Assembly: GCA_913058575.1 (NCBI GenBank)
Contig: CAJXRF010000050.1
Location: forward strand, 1 to 42,372
Length of the DNA stretch: 42,372 nt
Reading direction: 5' to 3'
Origin: an uncultured Bermanella sp.
Lineage (GTDB): Bacteria; Pseudomonadota; Gammaproteobacteria; Pseudomonadales; Oceanobacteraceae
This document shows positions 25,001 to 34,023 of this stretch, piece after piece (within the stretch, counting starts at the first letter, position 1; each line of letters starts with the position of its first letter). The notes beneath the pieces are model-generated. The model worked only from the letters and a program-made list of their open reading frames with translations. It did no database searches and had not been told where the DNA came from. Position numbers and translations under genes: made by a program.

Positions 25001-27114
25001 CTACCTGTTTGGTAGTCTTTAAAGGATTTACCTTCGGCAACTAATTTCTCAAGCAGTGGCGCAGGCTTAAACCAGTTGTCCCCATGAGAACCCAATTCGC
25101 TTTGGTATTTTTTAATGGCGGCCAATACATTATCTAAACCTACTTCATCGGCGTACTGCATGGGGCCACCTTTATGTACGGGAAAGCCATAACCATTAGT
25201 GAAGACCAAATCGATGTCGCTTGAACGGTAAGAAACCCCTTCTTCAAGAATTTTAGCCCCTTCGTTAATCATAGAATAAATGGTGCGCTCGATGATTTCT
25301 TTGTCGCTAATTTCACGCTGGGTAATATTTAATTCTTGGGCGGTCTTACTAGACATCTCAATCACTTCAGGGTCTTCTAAGCGATCTCGGCCTTCATAAA
25401 TATAGAAGCCACGGCCAGTCTTTTGACCAAAGCGCCCCATGTTATTTAGTTGATCACAAAGCACTTGGTAACTTGGGTCGTGAGCCAATTGATCACGAAT
25501 GCCTTCACGGGCAAAGAAACCCACATCAATACCGGCCAAATCAATCACTGAACAAAAACCCATGGCCCAGCCAAAGTCGGTTAAGGCTTTGTCTACTTGG
25601 GCAGGTGCCGCCCCTTCCAAGACTAAACGTGTGGCTTCACGGCCATAGGGTTCAAACATGCGGTTGCCAATGAAGCCCCAACAAATGCCTGATACCACAG
25701 GGGTTTTCTTAATGCGTTGTGCGGTTTTTAAAACAGTAACCAATACATCGTCGGCGGTTTTAGTGGCGCGTACAATTTCAAGCAGCTTCATAACGTTAGC
25801 AGGGCTAAAGAAATGCAAACCAATCACGTCTTCTGGGCGTTTAGTTTGGGCGGCGATTTCATCCACATCTAAATAAGAGGTGTTGGTGGCTAAAATGGCA
25901 CCGGGCTTACACACAGCATCCAGTTGTTTGAAAACGCTTTTCTTGATGTCGATATTTTCAAATACCGCTTCGATGACCATGTCTACATCGCCTAGGTCAT
26001 CGTAAGACAAGGTGCCTTGAATCAGCGCCAAGTTGGCATCCATTTGTGCTTGCGTTAACTTGCCACGCTTGGCAGAAATTTCGTAATTCTTTTTAATGGC
26101 GTTTAGGCCGCGCTCTAACGCGTCGCCTTTTATTTCTAATAATTTAACTTCAATGCCGGCGTTGGCGAAGTTCATGGCGATGCCACCACCCATGGTACCC
26201 GCGCCAATGATGCCCACTTTCTTAATATCGCGAATGGCCATTTTAGGATCTAGGCCAGGAATACGACCAGCGGCGCGCTGCGCAAAAAACAAATGTTGCT
26301 GGGCGCGAGCTTGTGGGGTTACCACGCACTCTTGGAACAATTGGTTTTCTTTTTCAAGGCCTTCTTTTAAAGGTAAGGCAATGGCAGCTTCAACGGCTTG
26401 AATGCATCGCTCTGGGGCAAAGAAACCTTTAGTGCGACGAGCGATGGATTTGCGGAATTCCGCAAAGAAATCGCTTGGTAAATCAGAGGTGTCTACACTC
26501 AAATCGGCGCAAGTTTTCACAGGCGCATTGCTTTCAATTAGCGCATTGGCGTAGGCAATGGCTTCTTCAAGGAAGTTATTACCAGTGGCTATCTTATCCA
26601 GTAAACCCAACTCTAGAGCTTCTTGTGCGCCAATGGGCACACCAGAGGTAATCATTTGTGTGGCTTTTTGCGCGCCAACAAGGCGTGGCAAACGCTGAGT
26701 ACCACCGGCACCCGGTAAAATACCCAAGTTCACCTCAGGAAGTCCCAATTTGGCTTGTGGTAAAGCAATACGATAATCACAGGCCAAGGTCAGTTCCATG
26801 CCGCCACCCAGTGCAACACCGTTAATGGCCGCAATTAGGGGTTTTTGTGACGCTTCAAAAGTCACCAATAAAGAAGGCAAGTCAGGTTTGGCAAAAGCTT
26901 TGTCACTGTCAAATTCACTAATGTCGGCGCCACCACAAAATAACTTGGCTGAAGAGGCAATCACCATGGCTTTAACCGCTTTATCCTGAGTGGCTGTTTC
27001 ATAGGCTTCTAAAAGCCCTGCGCGCAAGCCATTGCCCAAGCCATTTACCGGGGGAGAATTAAGGGTAATAACGGCCACAGGGCCTTGAACTTCGTACTTT
27101 ACCAATGCAGTCAT
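24997..27114 (-). CDS. Bifunctional enoyl-CoA hydratase / 3-hydroxyacyl-CoA dehydrogenase (FadB/FadJ-like)
   Basis: Multifunctional beta-oxidation enzyme. The N-terminal crotonase domain (about 1-190) has SAKLFCGGADISEF, the oxyanion-hole loop NGVALGGGMELTLACDYRI and the catalytic Glu in GLPEVNLGILPGAGGTQRL. The NAD-binding dehydrogenase half starts near 297 (VGIIGAGTMGGGIAMNFANAG), with the catalytic His in IGLHFFSPANVMKLLEIV, then two C-terminal 3HCDH domains (GFIGNRMFEPYGREA; GYGFPVHKGGPMQYAD). The start chosen is ATG 27114 (MTALVKYEVQGPVAV), giving 705 residues, the size of peroxisomal-type multifunctional enzymes. The open frame reaches 27249, but the extra 45 residues do not match the family. 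It is first in the minus-strand cluster and faces a divergent solute-binding protein gene. Confidence 0.9.
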   Translation of the reverse strand: MTALVKYEVQGPVAVITLNSPPVNGLGNGLRAGLLEAYETATQDKAVKAMVIASSAKLFCGGADISEFDSDKAFAKPDLPSLLVTFEASQKPLIAAINGVALGGGMELTLACDYRIALPQAKLGLPEVNLGILPGAGGTQRLPRLVGAQKATQMITSGVPIGAQEALELGLLDKIATGNNFLEEAIAYANALIESNAPVKTCADLSVDTSDLPSDFFAEFRKSIARRTKGFFAPERCIQAVEAAIALPLKEGLEKENQLFQECVVTPQARAQQHLFFAQRAAGRIPGLDPKMAIRDIKKVGIIGAGTMGGGIAMNFANAGIEVKLLEIKGDALERGLNAIKKNYEISAKRGKLTQAQMDANLALIQGTLSYDDLGDVDMVIEAVFENIDIKKSVFKQLDAVCKPGAILATNTSYLDVDEIAAQTKRPEDVIGLHFFSPANVMKLLEIVRATKTADDVLVTVLKTAQRIKKTPVVSGICWGFIGNRMFEPYGREATRLVLEGAAPAQVDKALTDFGWAMGFCSVIDLAGIDVGFFAREGIRDQLAHDPSYQVLCDQLNNMGRFGQKTGRGFYIYEGRDRLEDPEVIEMSSKTAQELNITQREISDKEIIERTIYSMINEGAKILEEGVSYRSSDIDLVFTNGYGFPVHKGGPMQYADEVGLDNVLAAIKKYQSELGSHGDNWFKPAPLLEKLVAEGKSFKDYQTGS

Positions 27115-27211
27115 GATGCGATCCACTATGTCTGGAAAACGGAAGGGGTAATCAAAGGCCCATAGACTAGCAGCGAAACAGAGCAGCTTGAAATCATAAC
27201 TGGTGATAGCT

Positions 27212-27251
27212 GTATTCACTGTGTGAATACTTAAGGTATTAGTATTCATAC
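27212..27251. promoter_or_regulatory. Dyads in the divergent promoter region of the beta-oxidation cluster
   Basis: Perfect dyad GTATTCAC-TGT-GTGAATAC (27212-27230), with a second smaller dyad GTAT-TC-ATAC (27242-27251) sharing the GTATTCA half-site. They lie about 100 bases upstream of both the hydratase/dehydrogenase start and the facing binding-protein start. A TetR- or GntR-type fatty-acid regulator would be a natural binder, but no such regulator gene is in the window. Confidence 0.45.
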
Positions 27252-27332
27252 TCTCATTAGTGGGGGCAGAATTTGACAGCCCTTAAGCACCACCTAGGCT
27301 TTAATTGACTATTAATAAATTAAGGTGAGAAC

Positions 27333-28046
27333 ATGAAAGCAAGTTACCTAGGGGCGTGCTATTTAGCGTTATTTAGCAGCGTACTGTGTGCTGAAGTGAC
27401 CATAATTGGTACCGATATCCCCGGTTTGCATCAACAGGATGGCAAAGGGGTTTACGATGTTATTGTCAATCAAACCTTGGTAAGTAAGGGCTTGGGGGCG
27501 TTAAAAGTATTGCCCCCTGCCAGAGCCGAGGCTGAGTTTAAAAGTTGTCAAAATTGTTGTTTCAGCCCTGCCAATAAAAACCCAGAATTTTATGATTTTG
27601 GCGGCGATGTGAGTGTCAGTGAGCCCATGAATGTGGCCAAGGTGTATATTTTTAGTGCGCCAGGAAAAAGACCCTTTACCAGTTATGCCGATTTAAAAGG
27701 CAAAAAGGTAGGGGTTCGCCGTGGCATGATTTACGGTAATTCATTTGATGCAGCCAATTTAAAAGCCAGCGAAGCCAATAGCCTAGAGCAAAATATTAAG
27801 AAACTAGAGACGGGTCGTATTGATGCCATGGTGGCCTATGTGCCCGATGCTTATTTGGCATTAAGCGGTATGGGCAAGGGGGAATTCCCCCATACAAAAG
27901 ATCAGCCTACGGCGATACATAACGATGCCTTGGTGTGTCGTGGGGTACCAGCAGGTTTCCTTGATCAATTTAATCAAAACTTAAAGGCCCTTTCATCCTC
28001 TGGAAAACTTAACAGTATTTTAGGGGATTCGTATGTAGCGCCTTAA
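27333..28046 (+). CDS. Orphan periplasmic solute-binding protein (SBP family 3-like)
   Basis: 237-residue exported protein with signal peptide (YLALFSSVLCAEVT). The body fits a family-3 type binding protein: VTIIGTDIPGLHQQDGKGVY, DVIVNQTLVSKGL, LPPARAEAEF, then YADLKGKKVGVRRGMIYGNS, NIKKLETGRIDAMVAY. Two cysteines in SCQNCCFSP are unusual and could form a disulfide. AAGGTGAGAAC precedes the ATG. Divergent from the beta-oxidation cluster, with which it shares the dyad at 27212, so joint regulation and a lipid-related ligand are conceivable but unproven. No transporter partner. Confidence 0.78.
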   Translation: MKASYLGACYLALFSSVLCAEVTIIGTDIPGLHQQDGKGVYDVIVNQTLVSKGLGALKVLPPARAEAEFKSCQNCCFSPANKNPEFYDFGGDVSVSEPMNVAKVYIFSAPGKRPFTSYADLKGKKVGVRRGMIYGNSFDAANLKASEANSLEQNIKKLETGRIDAMVAYVPDAYLALSGMGKGEFPHTKDQPTAIHNDALVCRGVPAGFLDQFNQNLKALSSSGKLNSILGDSYVAP

Positions 28047-28053
28047 TAGCCAT

Positions 28054-29172
28054 TTAGAGCAGTGATTTTATTTCAGTTGGTCTATTACTTTTTTTAAATT
28101 CTGATGGACTCATTTTCGTCCACTTTTTAAAGGCTTTGGTAAAAGCCGAGGTATCGCCGAAGCCTAAAAGAAATGCAATATCGGTTATATTTTTTTCAGC
28201 ATCGCCTAGCAGCTCCTTTGCTAGCTGGGTGCGCACTTCATTTAACACCGCTTGGTAGCTGCTGCCTTCATCAGATAAGCGCCTTCTTAACGTTCGCCCG
28301 CTCATGCCAAGGGTCTCGGCGGCTGACTCTAATGAAGGGAAAACACCATTACTGTGCAGGATTATTTTACGCAGTTTAATGGGCAGCATGTTTAAACCAC
28401 TCACTGGCACGCTATCAAATACATTTTTTTGTGCGTTGCTGGCCATGAAGCGATTGGCCAACGATAAAACTTGATTACTGTATTCAGTAGGAATAGCTAA
28501 TTCTGAAACATCGGCATTGAATTCAATGGGGCACTTAAAATAGTTTTTATAAAGATGACTGTAACTGGGCTGTGAAAAAGAAAACCGTACAAAAGCCGCT
28601 TCTTTATCTGGGCCGCATAGGTGTTTGAAAATATGGTAATAACTGGTGATTTTAATTTCTACAAAGAATTGATGAAGGTCTTCGATATTGCAATTCTGGG
28701 CAAATTCAATGCTGCAATGTTGTTGATTTTTTTTATAACGGTATTTAAGAGCAGGGAATAACAACTCGCCAAACTGGCAAGCCATTTTCATGGCTTTTTC
28801 TAGAGTATCTTGTGTCATCACTGCAATGCCTGCTTGACCATGATGTGAAAGAGTCATGAGTTTCCCTAAGGCCAAGCCTAAATGTTTGATGGGTATCACT
28901 TGTTGTGTCCAACGTACTAATTGCATGCATTGGCGTGTGGAAATAAGAGTGTCGTCATAGGGTTGGCTAATATCGATGCCCACGTGTTGATATATGCTAT
29001 CGGGTTCTACGCCTTGAGCAATTTCTAATATATTTGGGCTGCAAATCCAAGCAGGAGCTTGGTTAAAAGGACTTTGTGAAAGCTCGTGGGAAGCCACAAT
29101 GGATTTTCGTATATTAAAATAATTATTTATGTGGCTTAACGGAATGATTGCTTGGTCAATGTTGATGGTCAT
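28054..29172 (-). CDS. AraC-family transcriptional regulator
   Basis: 372-residue regulator with an N-terminal arabinose-binding-like (OruR/ArgR-type) ligand domain (VGIDISQPYDDTLISTRQ, LGLALGKLMTLSHHGQAGIA) and a C-terminal AraC double helix-turn-helix (about 280-365). In the latter, ESAAETLGMSGRTLRRRL is the first HTH and NITDIAFLLGFGDTSAFTKA the second, followed by FKKWTKMSPSEFKK. It lies just downstream of, and on the same strand as, the lipase/chaperone pair, separated by a terminator-like dyad. Relatives regulate lipase or fatty-acid genes in other bacteria, so the adjacent lipase is the best candidate target; TGGACA direct repeats stand before it. Confidence 0.88.
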   Translation of the reverse strand: MTINIDQAIIPLSHINNYFNIRKSIVASHELSQSPFNQAPAWICSPNILEIAQGVEPDSIYQHVGIDISQPYDDTLISTRQCMQLVRWTQQVIPIKHLGLALGKLMTLSHHGQAGIAVMTQDTLEKAMKMACQFGELLFPALKYRYKKNQQHCSIEFAQNCNIEDLHQFFVEIKITSYYHIFKHLCGPDKEAAFVRFSFSQPSYSHLYKNYFKCPIEFNADVSELAIPTEYSNQVLSLANRFMASNAQKNVFDSVPVSGLNMLPIKLRKIILHSNGVFPSLESAAETLGMSGRTLRRRLSDEGSSYQAVLNEVRTQLAKELLGDAEKNITDIAFLLGFGDTSAFTKAFKKWTKMSPSEFKKSNRPTEIKSLL

Positions 29173-29299
29173 GAAAAAAAACCTACTGCTTCCAATTTTA
29201 CCAAGAGCTTCAGGTTTGAAGCCATATCCATTTAGGCGCGAATTCTAGTATTAGAGTATAAGCTCTAGCAAGTGTCATTTAAGGATAAAAAGCCTTTTT

Positions 29300-29328
29300 A
29301 AAAAAATAGACGCAAACTGTCCAGTTTG
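29300..29328 (-). terminator. Terminator of the lipase/chaperone operon
   Basis: Dyad CAAACT-GTCC-AGTTTG (29313-29328) just past the chaperone stop; on the minus strand a run of seven T follows after six bases (plus-strand A run 29300-29306). Confidence 0.55.
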
Positions 29329-29336
29329 AAGTGTGA

Positions 29337-30383
29337 CTATTTTTTAATACTGCTCATGGAAGCTTGCGCGGCTAATTGACTAATTTGTAATTCAGTTAAG
29401 CCATGGTTTTGGCTAAAAGTGGCATTGAGTTGTAAAGAAATTTGTTGAGGGCTCATATTGGTTTGTATAAGTTGCTGATTAAGTGACTGATAGTTTACTA
29501 AGTGCTGATTCCATTGAGCCCTTTGGGTATCTAATTTTTGCAAACGTAATGCGGCCTCAGCCGAGTATAGCTGTGTACGTAAAACTTGTAATTCTACGTT
29601 GCTAGCCCCTTCCTTAAGCGCCTTATTAATTGTTTGTTTAGAGCGTGAATAGCTTAACGTGGCTTGCTGATTTATTTTTAAGTCTTCGGGTAATTCGGTT
29701 GTTGTGGAGAATTGATGCAAATTATTCTCTGTGGCTAGCCTATTTAATGATTGGTTTCGTAACGCTTGAGATTTTTCAAAAAAAATCTCGCTTACTTGTT
29801 CTCCTAGTATGTCGGTGCGTAACTGAGATATGTATTCAGCGAGCTGGTAAACATTATGGTTATCTTTCGGGCTATGGCTTTCTAATAGAGCGTTGTACTG
29901 TTTAAAATAATCCACATAATCAATCAGAAGATCATTAGCAGTACTTAAAGCCGGTTCAGTTAGTTCATTATATAAGTGCCCTTGAATGATTTTGATTATA
30001 TCGGGCAAGGGAATGTGGTTGGTCATTAAGAAAAAGTAATCGAAGCGCTTCTTAATACTAGGAGTAATAATTAAATCTTTCTGTTCATTTAAATAAAATC
30101 CTCCTCGTATGTCAGTGTTTTTAAGGTAACTTGGGGGAGTAAGCAAAAATTTTTTGTAAGCGGCGACTATCGCTTCATTATTTTGTATAACTGTAGATTG
30201 AGGTGTGTTTTCAGATACATTTTCTATAATGATATGTGGCGCTATTCCTTTTGCTTTTTCAAAATCGTTAATAGTGACTTCTTGATTAGCTTGTAAATCA
30301 GTGGCGGTAAAATGATTGAGTACAGCCAGAATACAAAAAAATAGGCTGGCAAAAATCATAGCTGCAATAGAGTTTCTATTCAT
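29337..30383 (-). CDS. lifO: Lipase-specific foldase / chaperone
   Basis: 348-residue membrane-anchored steric chaperone that folds the cognate lipase in the periplasm before type II secretion. One N-terminal membrane segment (AAMIFASLFFCILAVLNHF, about 8-26) is followed by a variable linker. The Lif signature RFDYFFLMTNHIPL (about 113-126) corresponds to RxxFDY(F/C)LSxxGE, though Gly-Glu is replaced. The region ITPSIKKRFDY and a long helical remainder ending in LAAQASMS are also typical. It follows the lipase gene by 71 bp on the same strand, the standard lipA-lifO order. Confidence 0.87.
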   Translation of the reverse strand: MNRNSIAAMIFASLFFCILAVLNHFTATDLQANQEVTINDFEKAKGIAPHIIIENVSENTPQSTVIQNNEAIVAAYKKFLLTPPSYLKNTDIRGGFYLNEQKDLIITPSIKKRFDYFFLMTNHIPLPDIIKIIQGHLYNELTEPALSTANDLLIDYVDYFKQYNALLESHSPKDNHNVYQLAEYISQLRTDILGEQVSEIFFEKSQALRNQSLNRLATENNLHQFSTTTELPEDLKINQQATLSYSRSKQTINKALKEGASNVELQVLRTQLYSAEAALRLQKLDTQRAQWNQHLVNYQSLNQQLIQTNMSPQQISLQLNATFSQNHGLTELQISQLAAQASMSSIKK

Positions 30384-30454
30384 GAGTCATTGTCTTGATT
30401 TTATTTAATATTATTACAGCTTACAGGGCAGCTTTCGCTGCCTTGTAAAACCGG

Positions 30455-31477
30455 TTAAAGCCCGATATTTTTAAGGCGGTTAGCCTGTGTCACAAAGATA
30501 GAAGGCACATCAACAAACAACCTTGTGATGCCCGCGGTTTGGTTAATGGCATCATAATGATTGGTGGGATAGTCATCCCGTAATAACGTACCTAGTGCTT
30601 GGCCGCAACCGGGTACTAGGCCATCCCAAATGACACCTTCAGGCATGAAAGCCCCTACAATAGGAATAAGAGTAATATCCAAAGGGTCTAAAAGGTTTGT
30701 TACGGTGGCGTTACCACCCCATGAGAAATAACGTACACCGTTTACTAACTCTTGACCGCCACCGGTGTGACCAGCAATGCCGTTATTAATTTGGCTGCAA
30801 TCTACGGCTGGCATACCGGCAGGATATTCGGCATTAAAGCGGTCATAATCCTCAAGACTTGCTGCGACTAATAAGGCTTCAGAGCTTTGAGTGCCACGAT
30901 AATCGCTGTTGAAATCACCATCGCTTGGGTAAGTGGAACCGGCTTCAATAAAATTAAATAAAGTATCCATCAAAGTGACAGTGAGTAAATTCAATAATGA
31001 ATTACTTTGAATAAATTCAGAAAAATTGCCAGCAAAATGAGTGCCTTCATTCATGCAGTTACTGCAGCTAATAGAGGCAATTAAATCAGGACGGTGCTTT
31101 GCCACATAACGAGAAGCACTGGCCCCTTGACTATGTGCCATTAGGTTTACTTTTTGTGCACCGGTTATAGCAATAATTTCTTCCACATCACTCAAAAGTT
31201 CAGTCCCGCGAACCTCATGGAGAGCCAATGAGCTTAGGTTTACCACGTACACTTGCGCCCCTTCGTCACGAAGTTCCTCTGTGATGCCATGCCAGTAATC
31301 TATCAGACCTAGCGTATTATCAAACGCAAAAGCACCGGGTACCATCACAATAGGGTGTTGGGTTTGTGCGTAGGTGGATTTGGGGAAAAGCCAATCTAAT
31401 AAGCCTGCCTGAGTGGGAGCTATAGATGATATAGATATTAATACAGTACTGGCTAGCCAGCGGGTTAGTTTTGCCAC
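30455..31477 (-). CDS. Secreted triacylglycerol lipase (family I, foldase-dependent)
   Basis: 340-residue alpha/beta-hydrolase, exported (signal to about PTQAG). The oxyanion region is HPIVMVPGAFAFDN. The nucleophile elbow is AHSQGAS, with Ser116 (Ala in place of the usual first Gly). Catalytic Asp285 lies in WDGLVPGCG and catalytic His307 in NHYDAINQ, matching the DHxDxVNQ block of Pseudomonas-type lipases. A Cys pair (CSNC) sits after the elbow. With the foldase gene next to it, this is a classical lipase operon acting on long-chain triglycerides outside the cell. The AraC-type gene beyond the foldase and TGGACA direct repeats upstream suggest activator control. Confidence 0.9.
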   Translation of the reverse strand: MAKLTRWLASTVLISISSIAPTQAGLLDWLFPKSTYAQTQHPIVMVPGAFAFDNTLGLIDYWHGITEELRDEGAQVYVVNLSSLALHEVRGTELLSDVEEIIAITGAQKVNLMAHSQGASASRYVAKHRPDLIASISCSNCMNEGTHFAGNFSEFIQSNSLLNLLTVTLMDTLFNFIEAGSTYPSDGDFNSDYRGTQSSEALLVAASLEDYDRFNAEYPAGMPAVDCSQINNGIAGHTGGGQELVNGVRYFSWGGNATVTNLLDPLDITLIPIVGAFMPEGVIWDGLVPGCGQALGTLLRDDYPTNHYDAINQTAGITRLFVDVPSIFVTQANRLKNIGL

Positions 31478-31560
31478 GTGATCACCATCATATTATTTAT
31501 TTGTTTTGGATTAAAAGCCCATCCATTGAAGCAAACGTGAAAAAACGAACATGTCATATC

Positions 31561-31587
31561 TGGACATTAAATGGTTGAATGTGGACA
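31561..31587 (-). promoter_or_regulatory. TGGACA direct repeats upstream of the lipase gene
   Basis: TGGACA at 31561-31566 and again at 31582-31587, 21 bp apart (two helical turns), both followed by similar TTAA-containing sequence. They are 84-110 bases before the lipase start. Direct repeats at this period are typical of AraC-family binding sites; the local AraC-type protein is the candidate. Confidence 0.4.
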
Positions 31588-31737
31588 AGTTAATCACTGA
31601 CGATTTAGTTTTTGTGATAATTTATAACTAAACGTTCTTGATTTAATTAGGTTTCGCCATAGATAAGCCCAAATGACACCATTAACAAAAAAGTGTGAGC
31701 TATACTTTTAATACCTATTCTTCATGATCAGTTTGTT

Positions 31738-32727
31738 ATGGACACCCAAAACATTTCTCATGTTTCTTTTCTAGAAAAGCTACCCGAAGGAATCTCGTTA
31801 GAAAAGTGGCAAAAGCTGGTGGATTTGATTGCTCGAATTTACCATTCCTCTGGGGCATGGTTGATGCAGGCCAGCAATAATGGCATTGAAGCCATTGTGG
31901 CCAGCAGCAGTCGCGATGATAGTTATCAGGCTGGCAATTTGGTGAATAAAGACATTCATATTTATTGCCAAAAAGTAATTTCAACTAATAAATCCCTGTA
32001 TGTACCCGATTCCCAGAATGATGATCAATGGCATAACAATCCAGACTTTATTGTGAATGGCTATTGCTCGTATTTAGGGGTGCCGTTATGTTGGCCCGAC
32101 GGCAGTGTATTTGGCACGCTTTGTACTCTAGCGCGAAGCCCCAGTGATTATTCGCAAGATTTCATTGAGCTAATGAACCAGCTGAAGCTGGTCATAGAAG
32201 CTGACTTATTATCGTTACAGCAGATTCAGTTACTCAGTGATATCAGCATTAAAGATGAAAGCACAGGTTTGTATAACCGCCGAGGGTTGAATATCTTATT
32301 TGAAGAAAAAATGACGCTGGCTAAGCGTCAAGAGCTGAATGTCTCTGCCGCTTATTTTGATTTAGACAATTTGAAAAGTGTTAATGATCGCCATGGCCAT
32401 TTAATGGGAGATTTATACATTAAGCACTTTGCTACGATTTTAAGTAAAACCTTGCGTGATGAAGACTTATTATGCCGAGTGGGAGGAGATGAGTTTTTGG
32501 CAATTATGCTGCAAAATCACGGTTATGATAAAGCCACATTATTAAAGCGTTTACATGAATCTTTTTATCAATATTTACCCGCTGAATTAACTGCGTTTAA
32601 TCCTGGATTTTCCATGGGTTATAAAGAATACAGCGTATTTCAGTCGTTGGATTTACAGAAAATTTTAGAGCAAACCGATGAGCTTATGTATAGAGAAAAA
32701 ATATTGAAGAAAAAAAGGGCTGTTTAG
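31738..32727 (+). CDS. GAF-GGDEF diguanylate cyclase
   Basis: 329-residue cytosolic signalling enzyme predicted to make cyclic di-GMP. The GAF-type sensor covers about residues 20-160 (VNGYCSYLGVPLCWPDGSVF, GTLCTLARSP). The GGDEF domain runs from about 172 (DESTGLYNRRGLNILFEE) with the active-site loop RVGGDEF at 247-253 intact. The inhibitory I-site RDED is at 240-243, five residues before the loop, so product feedback is expected. No membrane segment or signal peptide. Divergent from the lipase gene across 260 bp. The GAF ligand is unknown. Confidence 0.9.
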   Translation: MDTQNISHVSFLEKLPEGISLEKWQKLVDLIARIYHSSGAWLMQASNNGIEAIVASSSRDDSYQAGNLVNKDIHIYCQKVISTNKSLYVPDSQNDDQWHNNPDFIVNGYCSYLGVPLCWPDGSVFGTLCTLARSPSDYSQDFIELMNQLKLVIEADLLSLQQIQLLSDISIKDESTGLYNRRGLNILFEEKMTLAKRQELNVSAAYFDLDNLKSVNDRHGHLMGDLYIKHFATILSKTLRDEDLLCRVGGDEFLAIMLQNHGYDKATLLKRLHESFYQYLPAELTAFNPGFSMGYKEYSVFQSLDLQKILEQTDELMYREKILKKKRAV

Positions 32728-32854
32728 CTCACTGAAAGTACGTACCATTAATTTGTGTATTTCGGATGTTAAGCTGCTCAATTTCCCTTCCTTTTTATGT
32801 TCTTGCCGTAATTGTTGTCAGGTATTCATCTTCACCCAAATGGGAATATTAGCC

Positions 32855-33304
32855 ATGGAAGTTTCAACAAGCATAGAAATATTAAAGCCTAAAGAGAATG
32901 TTTGGAAAGCGATTACTGATATAGAGGATTCTGCCAAAATGATCTCAAGCATTATCGCAATTGATGTATTAGAGAAGCCCCAAGTCGGTTTCCTAGGCTT
33001 CAAGTGGCAAGAAACACGGAAAATGTTTGGTAAAGAAGCAACAGAGATAATGTGGGTAACTGATTCACTTGAAAACGAATACTACTCTACCCGTGCTGAA
33101 AGTCATGGCTCGGTCTATATTTCGCGATTGTCATTGGTGGACTCAGGTGCAAATACCATATTGACCATGTCTTTTTCCGGTGAGGCATCATCATTGATAG
33201 CCAAGATTATTTCAACTCTCATGAGCTTCATTATTAAAGGATCAATTGAGAAAGAACTTCAGAAAGATCTGGTGGATATAAAGCAATATGTTGAGAAAAA
33301 TTAA
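32855..33304 (+). CDS. SRPBCC-family (polyketide cyclase/START-like) protein
   Basis: 149-residue soluble protein of the SRPBCC fold. Opening MEVSTSIEILKPKENVWKAI, TDIEDSAKMISSI is the standard first strand and helix, followed by strands (GFKWQETRKMFGKEATEIMW) and a long C-terminal helix (SIEKELQKDLVDIKQYVEK). The open frame extends upstream to 32753, but that Cys-rich part has no similarity to the family; ATG 32855 with GGGAA before it is the likely start. Members bind hydrophobic ligands; nothing specific can be said here. Confidence 0.78.
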   Translation: MEVSTSIEILKPKENVWKAITDIEDSAKMISSIIAIDVLEKPQVGFLGFKWQETRKMFGKEATEIMWVTDSLENEYYSTRAESHGSVYISRLSLVDSGANTILTMSFSGEASSLIAKIISTLMSFIIKGSIEKELQKDLVDIKQYVEKN

Positions 33305-34023
33305 AAATATAATATCCGGACCGAGGGTTGGCTCTATGGTGCTATTATCGTCACACAAGGATTCCTTGGGAATAAAGGCTTAATGAAATGAAGTAATTGT
33401 TTTAGTGGAGGGCTTAGATCTTTTGCCTACTTCACGGCAAGTGGCTTTCAAATTTTCTAAAGGGAATTAATTATGCCAAATGAAAGGAGCGATTTCCGAG
33501 GGCGAGACTTCAAGCAGGCATGATTGGTATTGCGCGACACGCTTGGAGTCGTGCAGAGAAAGTAATCCATTATTAGAAATCCTTTACACAGTAAACCGAT
33601 TGGCTGGGTTGCTAATCTAGCTTGGCACTAGGCCAATTAAAACATTTAATTTTAATCAAACTTGTAGTAGTGCCTTTTTTGGTGTTTCACATGGTGGTTG
33701 TGAATTGATTTTAGCTAATTTTAAAATAGAGTAATCACATTAAATGCCTGATTTTAAACAATAATATTTCATGGGCTTGTTATTTTTTTCATTTCATTTT
33801 TTAAAAATGTTTTCTAATTTCTTTATTTTTAAATATTCGTTTTTCAACGATAATTCTAAGCATTAGCCAATAACATGAAGTGTCCTTGATAGATGTATTT
33901 TGACATGAATTGTGTATGAGCAATTTATCCCTTATGGCTATACTGAAAAGGCTACTCAAGCTGAATTGATAAACGCTTTTTGTTTCACTTGCTTTCAAAC
34001 AATAATAAATAAGAGCACTTCTC
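33305..34023. other. Non-coding gap upstream of the lectin-phospholipase gene
   Basis: 719 bp without a credible gene. It contains a plus-strand terminator-like structure: outer arms GGCACTA (33624-33630) and TAGTGCC (33668-33674) followed by six T, enclosing an inner ATTAAAA/TTTTAAT hairpin. The last 300 bp are strongly AT-rich. A short frame (ATG 33473) with AAGGGAATT before it codes only 16 residues and is not called. No promoter could be singled out. Confidence 0.5.

Noticed and set aside
27115-27249. 45-residue N-terminal extension of the hydratase/dehydrogenase frame
   Set aside because: The crotonase domain starts directly after ATG 27114, and the extension covers the divergent regulatory region with its dyads.
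32753-32854. Cys-rich N-terminal extension of the SRPBCC frame
   Set aside because: It does not resemble the family, and a suitable start with ribosome binding site occurs at 32855.
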